NCBI GenBank assembly: GCA_011046015.1
Contig: DSBO01000140.1
Coordinates: 1 to 28,058 of the forward strand
Reading direction: 5' to 3'
Source of the DNA: Thioalkalivibrio sp.
GTDB taxonomy: Bacteria > Pseudomonadota > Gammaproteobacteria > SpSt-1174
Length of the DNA: 28,058 bases
Positions 23,339 to 28,058 of the stretch are shown here, in pieces. Below the pieces are notes generated by a model. That model made no database searches. It had not been told where the DNA came from and saw only the letters and a program-made list of their open reading frames with translations. How positions within the stretch are numbered: position 1 is the stretch's first letter; the number at the start of each line of letters is the position of its first letter. The position numbers and the translations under genes are program-made.

Positions 23339-24136
23339 TCAGCCCTCGTCGTCCGCGGCCGTGACGAAGATGTCGCGATAGCCCGTGTACATGCTGGCCA
23401 CCATCACGGGCCCCATCACCAGCAGGCCGAGGAACAGCGGGATCGACGCCAGGACCAGCAGCAGGGTCATGATCACGCCGTAGACGATCAGCGGCAGGAT
23501 GTTGCGCAGGCAGCCCACGAGGCTCAGCTTCATGGCCCGGATCGCATCGGCGTCTTCATGCATCATGGCCAGCGCCGGCGCGAACCAGTAGGCCATCGTC
23601 ACCGGGATGAACAGGACGAACATCACGGCCACGGCGATTATCATCGGCGTGAACACGGCGTACTCATCCAGGGCCGGAGTGCTCGCCGCGATGAAGCCGA
23701 TACCGGCAAACAGGGGGATCATCACGGCAAACATGATCACGATCGTCGCCAGCAGGTAGAGGCCGCCGATGGCGGCCAGCCGGCCCAGGCGATCCCGGAA
23801 ACCGACGAACAGGTGATCGATCTTGAGGCCGGACTCGCCGCGATCCAGTTCGTAGGCACCGCGCATCAGGCCGCCGGTCATGATGACGATGGGGATCGTC
23901 GCGAGCATGCCGACCAGCGGCAGGACGCTCGCCACCATCGCCAGCACCCAGAAGATGAGCAGGTTGACGATCCAGATACCGGGGCTCCGGGCGAACAGCC
24001 GGAAGGCATCGGCGATCCATTTCCAGCCGTGCGAGACCGGTACGCGCCGCGGTTCGGCCAGGGTCCAGTCGCCGCCGGATGTCTCGGCGACCAGGTTGGC
24101 CTCCGGTGCCTGATAGGGGTTGCTGATGTCATTCAT
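23339..24136 (-). CDS. Multi-pass membrane protein, BPSS1780-like
   Basis: The 265-residue inner-membrane protein has about six hydrophobic segments (roughly 50-70, 75-90, 125-150, 165-185, 210-230, 232-250). Its N-terminal NPYQAPEA (6-13) motif precedes the first helix, as it does in the next gene's product, and the layout recalls the BPSS1780 family of uncharacterised membrane proteins. No catalytic motif is seen. The gene overlaps the preceding gene by 4 bases (ATGA), so the two are translated together and their products may act in one complex. The family call is from memory of the pattern. Confidence 0.7.
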   Translation of the reverse strand: MNDISNPYQAPEANLVAETSGGDWTLAEPRRVPVSHGWKWIADAFRLFARSPGIWIVNLLIFWVLAMVASVLPLVGMLATIPIVIMTGGLMRGAYELDRGESGLKIDHLFVGFRDRLGRLAAIGGLYLLATIVIMFAVMIPLFAGIGFIAASTPALDEYAVFTPMIIAVAVMFVLFIPVTMAYWFAPALAMMHEDADAIRAMKLSLVGCLRNILPLIVYGVIMTLLLVLASIPLFLGLLVMGPVMVASMYTGYRDIFVTAADDEG

Positions 24137-24924
24137 GCCTGCATGCCTCCCTCGACCGTTGCCTCCTCACCATCGGCCCCGGCCTCGTGTACGCCGAAGA
24201 TCTCGCGATACAGAATGCCGTGCACGTTGACCAGCAACGGCCCGGCCCAGATCCAGCCGATCACGGAAAGAATGCCGAGCAGCAGGATGAGCCAGCTGAC
24301 CAGCAGCAGCACGAAGACCTGGAACCAGTGCCGCGTGATGGCCCGTCGTGACGTCTCCAGCGCCTGCCAGGAACCGAAGCGCCGATCGGCGGCCAGCGGC
24401 AACGCGAGCGTGTAGGCGACCGCGAGGTAGATCCCGGGCAGGATCAGGAGCAGATAGCCGATGCCGGTGAGGATGCTCTGCAGCACCATCAGCACGGCCA
24501 GCGGCAGGAACAGGCCGAGGTAGGCGAAGGCGGTATCGAAGGAGACGGGCAGGCCGGCGGCGCGGCGCACGCCGATCATGATCAGGCCGGCACCGAAGGG
24601 CGCCATCACGGCATTGATCGCGACCTGCATGCCGAACTGCATGACGATACTGGATTCCAGCGCCTCCATGGAGCCAGCCCACAGCAGACCGGCGAAGTTG
24701 AGGACCACGCTGACGATGATGGCGATCAGCCCCACCACCAGGGCCGCGCCCCAGAAGCTGCCCTTCATTCCGCGGGTGAGACGCCAGGCCTCGCCCAGTA
24801 CCTCACCCATCTCCAGCCGGTATTCACCCGCGAGCCCGCCGGCCACCGTAGCGCCAGCGCGCAGATGGCCGGCGGGGTCGGAGACGGCAGACTCGGGTGG
24901 TCGATAGGGATTTTCCTGACTCAT
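24133..24924 (-). CDS. Multi-pass membrane protein with N-terminal NPYRPP motif
   Basis: I do not recognise a precise family for this 263-residue inner-membrane protein. It begins MSQENPYRPPES, sharing the NPYxxP start with the downstream gene's product, then has about five to six hydrophobic segments (roughly 62-85, 105-125, 138-160, 165-180, 210-240). It may be a distant paralogue. ATG 24924 was chosen because the NPY motif begins there; the long upstream frame is a shadow of the SirB1-type gene on the other strand. It is the first gene of the three-gene operon ending with the O-methyltransferase. Confidence 0.68.
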   Translation of the reverse strand: MSQENPYRPPESAVSDPAGHLRAGATVAGGLAGEYRLEMGEVLGEAWRLTRGMKGSFWGAALVVGLIAIIVSVVLNFAGLLWAGSMEALESSIVMQFGMQVAINAVMAPFGAGLIMIGVRRAAGLPVSFDTAFAYLGLFLPLAVLMVLQSILTGIGYLLLILPGIYLAVAYTLALPLAADRRFGSWQALETSRRAITRHWFQVFVLLLVSWLILLLGILSVIGWIWAGPLLVNVHGILYREIFGVHEAGADGEEATVEGGMQA

Positions 24925-25062
24925 TTCCCGATATTCCCCTGTTGTTGTTGTGGCAAAGAGTCTACGCGCAACCCGGGCGCCATGGCCAGTGACGCGCGCG
25001 GGCTTGCATTCGCCCCCCAATCGTCCAAGATCAATACAGGCTCGCCACTGGATTCCCCCTGC

Positions 25063-25890
25063 ATGAACCTGATCCATCAGCTGGTCGAGACGGCACGCGC
25101 GCCGGAACGCGATGCCCCCCTGCTGGATACGGCCCTGGCCATCGCCATGCTGGAATATCCGGCACTCGACACGCAGGCCTACCGCCGCCGCCTCGACGAC
25201 TGGGGCCGAACCCTGCGCGCCCGCCTGCCGCAGGACCCGGAGATCGAGGACAGTATCCGCGCGCTCAACGACTTCCTCTTCGCGGAACTGGGGTTCCAGG
25301 GCAACCTCGACAACTACTACGACCCGCGCAACAGCTTCATGAACGACGTGCTCGACAGCCGGCGCGGCATCCCCCTCACGCTGTCCATCGTCTACATCGA
25401 ACTGGGACGACGGCTCGGCCTGCCGCTGGAAGGCGTGAGCTTCCCGGGACACTTCCTGGTCAAGCTCAGCCTGGCCGACGGCGCGGTGGTGCTGGACCCG
25501 TTCAACCGCGGCGTCAGCCTCTCGGAAGACGACCTGGGCCGGCTGCTGCGGGAGGTCGCGACCGACGAGCCCGACGACTTCGGACCGCTGTTGGCCTCCG
25601 CCCGCAAGCAGGAGATCGTGATCCGCCTTCTGCGCAATCTCAAGGCGGTGTACCAACGCGACGGCAAGGTGGAAAAGGCCCTGGAAATCGTCAACCTGAT
25701 CCTCGCCATCGACCCGGCACAGCTACCCGAATACCGCGACCGCGGCCTGATTCTCACCGAACTCGAGTGCGCCCGCGCCGCCGCCGCGGACCTCGGACAC
25801 TATCTCGCCCACTGCCCGGACGACGAGGACGCCGACGCCATCCGGGCGCTGATCGAGGAACTGGTCGAGGAGCCCCAGAGCCTGCATTGA
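25063..25890 (+). CDS. SirB1 family protein (transglutaminase-like fold with TPR-like tail)
   Basis: The 275-residue cytoplasmic protein has the SirB1 layout. The N-terminal transglutaminase-like part carries the conserved YYDPRNSFMNDVLDSRRG and LGLPLEGVSFPGHFLVK patterns (about 86-150), where the histidine in PGHF is the usual conserved residue. The usual catalytic cysteine of papain-like enzymes is absent, as in most SirB1 proteins. A TPR-like helical repeat follows (about 185-245). Its cellular role is not established. ATG 25063 gives the family start; no ribosome site is obvious. It starts divergently from the membrane-protein operon, across a 138-base gap with no clear element. Confidence 0.82.
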   Translation: MNLIHQLVETARAPERDAPLLDTALAIAMLEYPALDTQAYRRRLDDWGRTLRARLPQDPEIEDSIRALNDFLFAELGFQGNLDNYYDPRNSFMNDVLDSRRGIPLTLSIVYIELGRRLGLPLEGVSFPGHFLVKLSLADGAVVLDPFNRGVSLSEDDLGRLLREVATDEPDDFGPLLASARKQEIVIRLLRNLKAVYQRDGKVEKALEIVNLILAIDPAQLPEYRDRGLILTELECARAAAADLGHYLAHCPDDEDADAIRALIEELVEEPQSLH

Positions 25891-25920
25891 CCTGGCGCCC
25901 ACGGCTCGCCACCGCCGCTA

Positions 25921-25929
25921 TGCAATAAT
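25921..25929 (+). promoter_or_regulatory. Extended -10 before the MgtC-like gene; possible leaderless start
   Basis: TGCAATAAT (25921-25929) matches an extended -10 (TG-n-AATAAT). Only 6 bases (CCCCGC) separate it from ATG 25936, which would make the start codon about +1. No Shine-Dalgarno sequence precedes it. The spacing is identical to that before the thioredoxin gene at 12010. Confidence 0.45.
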
Positions 25930-25935
25930 CCCCGC

Positions 25936-27192
25936 ATGGATAATCTGGAATCGTTCTACACCCTCGGTGTCTCCCTTGCGCTTGGCCTGCTGATCGGCGT
26001 GGAGCGCGGCTGGAAGGGACGCGAGCTGGCCGACGGCCGGCGCGTGGCCGGCATTCGCACCTTTGCACTCATCGGCCTGCTGGGTGGCGTGTGGGGGCTG
26101 CTCTCGGTGCAGCTGGGCACGGCGGTGCTGGCGGTGGCCTTCGCCACCCTGGCGGTGGTGCTGGTGGGCGCCTATGCCATCAGCCAGCGACTGGATACCG
26201 ACATCAGCATCACCGGCATCATCGCCGGCCTGCTCACCTTTGCCTTCGGCGCCATGGCCGTGCTCGACCAGGCGGCGCTGGCGGCGGCGGGCGCGGTGGT
26301 CACTACCATCCTGCTCGGCGTCAAGCCGGTGCTGCACTCCTGGGTCAGCCACCTGGAGCAGAAGGAACTCTATGCCACGCTCAAGCTGCTGCTGATCTCG
26401 GTGGTGGTGCTGCCGCTGCTGCCCAACGAGGGCTACGGGCCCTGGCAGGCGCTCAACCCCTACCGGATCTGGTGGATGGTGGTGCTCATCGCCGGCATCT
26501 CCTTCGTCGGCTATTTCGCCATGAGGATCGTCGGCCAACGCCGCGGCATCATGGCCACGGGCCTGTTCGCCGGCCTGGCCTCGTCCACGGCGGTCACGGT
26601 GAACTTTGCGCGCATCGCCCGCGGCGAGCGCGGACTAGAGAACGTGCTGGCCGCCGGCACCCTGGTAGCCTGCGCCACCATGTTTCCCCGCCTGCTCGTC
26701 GTCACCAGCATCTTCAGCCTGTCGCTGGCCACCGCCCTGCTGTGGCCGATGCTGGTGATGATGGCGACGACCTACCTGGCCGCCTGGGTATTCTGGCGGC
26801 GCACCGACAGGCATGCAGGCAGCGAGCGGGCGCGGCTCAGCAACCCCTTCGAGCTCAAACCCGCCCTGATCTTCGCCGCGCTGCTCACCGCCATCCTGCT
26901 GCTGTCGCGCGCGCTGGAAGCGAGCCTGGGCGATGCCGGTCTCTACCTGCTGGCCGCCGCCTCCGGCCTGGCCGACGTGGACGCCATCACGCTGTCGCTG
27001 GCCAACATGGTGCAGGACACGCTGGCCATCCCCACGGCGACGCTTGCCATCCTCATCGCCGCCGTCTCCAACTCGATGGTCAAGGCGGGGCTCTCGCTCG
27101 GCATCGGCGGCGCACGGCTGGGTACCCGTGTCGGCCTGACCCTGCTCGGTGTAGTATGCTCCGGCCTCGCCACCTGGTGGCTGCTTGTGTAA
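25936..27192 (+). CDS. MgtC/SapB and DUF4010-type integral membrane protein
   Basis: The 418-residue protein is very hydrophobic, with about 11-12 membrane segments. The N-terminal 140 residues resemble the MgtC/SapB family (LGVSLALGLLIGVERGWKG, RVAGIRTFALIGLLGG), and the rest resembles DUF4010 (GLFAGLASSTAVTVNFARIARG, then the SGLADVDAITLSLANM motif). The combination is common in bacteria. MgtC proteins are linked to growth at low Mg2+, but the transported solute, if any, of this fused form is unknown. It is followed after 7 bases by amgK, so the two genes are probably co-transcribed. Confidence 0.85.
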   Translation: MDNLESFYTLGVSLALGLLIGVERGWKGRELADGRRVAGIRTFALIGLLGGVWGLLSVQLGTAVLAVAFATLAVVLVGAYAISQRLDTDISITGIIAGLLTFAFGAMAVLDQAALAAAGAVVTTILLGVKPVLHSWVSHLEQKELYATLKLLLISVVVLPLLPNEGYGPWQALNPYRIWWMVVLIAGISFVGYFAMRIVGQRRGIMATGLFAGLASSTAVTVNFARIARGERGLENVLAAGTLVACATMFPRLLVVTSIFSLSLATALLWPMLVMMATTYLAAWVFWRRTDRHAGSERARLSNPFELKPALIFAALLTAILLLSRALEASLGDAGLYLLAAASGLADVDAITLSLANMVQDTLAIPTATLAILIAAVSNSMVKAGLSLGIGGARLGTRVGLTLLGVVCSGLATWWLLV

Positions 27193-27199
27193 CGAGCTC

Positions 27200-28058
27200 A
27201 TGACAAACGACACACGCCTCAACGGCCTGCATGACTGGCTCACGCGGGAGACCGACCTCGGAGCCTTCGAACTCGCGCCCGCCTCGGCGGATGCGAGCTT
27301 TCGGCGCTACTTCCGCGTCACCACGACCGCTGGCAGCTTCGTGGCCATGGACGCCCCGCCCGACAAGGAGGACTCGCAGCCCTTCGTTGCCATCGACCGG
27401 AAACTGGAGGCCGCGGGCGTGAACGTGCCGCACATCCACGCCCTGGACCTGGCGCAGGGCTACCTGCTGCTGTCCGATTTCGGCAACCGGCATTTCCTGA
27501 GCGCGCTGGATGAGGCGAGCGTCGACGCGCTGTACGGTGATGCCCTGGAGGCCCTGCTGCGCATCCAGCAGGCCCCGGCCAGCGACCTGCCGCCCTACGA
27601 CCGCCCGCTGCTGTGGCGCGAGATGGAGCTCTTCCGCGAGTGGTTCCTCGGCACCCACCTCGGGCTGGACCTCGACGCCGGCCAGCACGCCTGCCTCGAC
27701 GACGGCTTCGAGGCCCTGACGCGCGCCGCGCTGGAACAGCCGCGCGTCTTCGTGCACCGCGACTATCACTCCCGCAACCTGATGGTCACGCCCGAGCACA
27801 ACCCGGGCGTGCTCGACTTCCAGGACGCCGTGCACGGGCCCGTGACCTACGACCTGGTCTCGCTGCTGCGCGACTGCTACATTGCCTGGCCGCGTCAGCG
27901 CGTGGAGCGCTGGGCGCTGGACTACCGCGACCGCGCCGCCGCGGCGGGCATCCTCGATGCCGTGAACGATCGCGACTTCCTGCGCTGGTTCGACCTCATG
28001 GGCATCCAGCGTCACCTCAAGGCCATCGGCATCTTCGCGCGCCTCAAGCACCGGGACG
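27200..28058 (+). CDS. amgK: AmgK-like N-acetylmuramate/N-acetylglucosamine kinase (partial, runs off the window)
   Basis: The first 286 residues of an aminoglycoside-phosphotransferase-fold kinase are present, with no stop before the window ends. Motifs include a start-proximal ADASFRRYFRV (30-40), the Brenner-type HRDYHSRN (186-193, catalytic D188) and DFQDAVHGP (206-214). These match AmgK, the anomeric sugar kinase that phosphorylates recycled N-acetylmuramic acid in non-enteric proteobacteria and feeds murU. About 50 more residues are expected. The gene starts 7 bases after the MgtC-like gene; murU may follow. A different aminoglycoside-fold phosphotransferase is possible, but the N-terminal and DFQDA patterns favour AmgK. 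Confidence 0.88.
   Translation, partial: MTNDTRLNGLHDWLTRETDLGAFELAPASADASFRRYFRVTTTAGSFVAMDAPPDKEDSQPFVAIDRKLEAAGVNVPHIHALDLAQGYLLLSDFGNRHFLSALDEASVDALYGDALEALLRIQQAPASDLPPYDRPLLWREMELFREWFLGTHLGLDLDAGQHACLDDGFEALTRAALEQPRVFVHRDYHSRNLMVTPEHNPGVLDFQDAVHGPVTYDLVSLLRDCYIAWPRQRVERWALDYRDRAAAAGILDAVNDRDFLRWFDLMGIQRHLKAIGIFARLKHRD

Overview
The window is a GC-rich chromosome segment with dense, mostly overlapping operons and strong similarity to gammaproteobacterial proteins (Rep, IlvD, AmpD/AmpE, ArgE, two-domain ArgA). The presence of AmgK-type sugar kinase and a sedentary-type integron points to a non-enteric gammaproteobacterium, possibly of the Chromatiales/Ectothiorhodospiraceae kind; the exact lineage is inference.

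Left edge (1-2018): the start of a chromosomal integron. An intact integron integrase gene (intI, 1047-2018, +) faces away from a cassette array that reads leftward. The first cassette (3-909) is complete. It carries an EVE-HNH type IV (modification-dependent) restriction endonuclease gene, visibly AT-richer than the rest of the window, and ends in an attC hairpin site cut by the window edge. The attI region and intI promoter lie between them. Further cassettes should lie outside the window.

Region 2200-9358: an inositol-monophosphatase/HisN-like phosphatase (-), a secreted protein of unknown function, a small DUF2322-like protein, a four-gene MacA/MacB-like tripartite ABC operon with two paralogous permeases (4220-8454), and a Rossmann-fold protein. 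Region 9508-12010 (-): an operon of a CGAC thioredoxin-like protein, AmpD, AmpE and a histidine-phosphatase. Region 12130-14933: Rep helicase, a periplasmic EF-hand protein and an acidic hypothetical protein. Region 15107-17291: IlvD with a clear intrinsic terminator, diverging from a small HMA metal-binding protein.

Region 17292-19898 (-): a two-gene operon encoding a GNAT-peptidase C39 fusion and a RimK-like ATP-grasp ligase with an N-terminal RLAN-type region, a predicted peptide ligation/modification system without a known product. It diverges from argE-argA (20035-22591), two arginine-pathway enzymes. Region 22662-28058: an O-methyltransferase, two membrane proteins sharing an N-terminal NPY motif, a SirB1-type protein, an MgtC/DUF4010-like membrane protein, and the start of amgK. 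AmpD, AmpE and AmgK together suggest active peptidoglycan recycling.

No rRNA, tRNA, CRISPR array or insertion sequence was seen. No gene-free stretch exceeds about 185 bases; the short gaps hold promoters, hairpins and repeats, listed individually.
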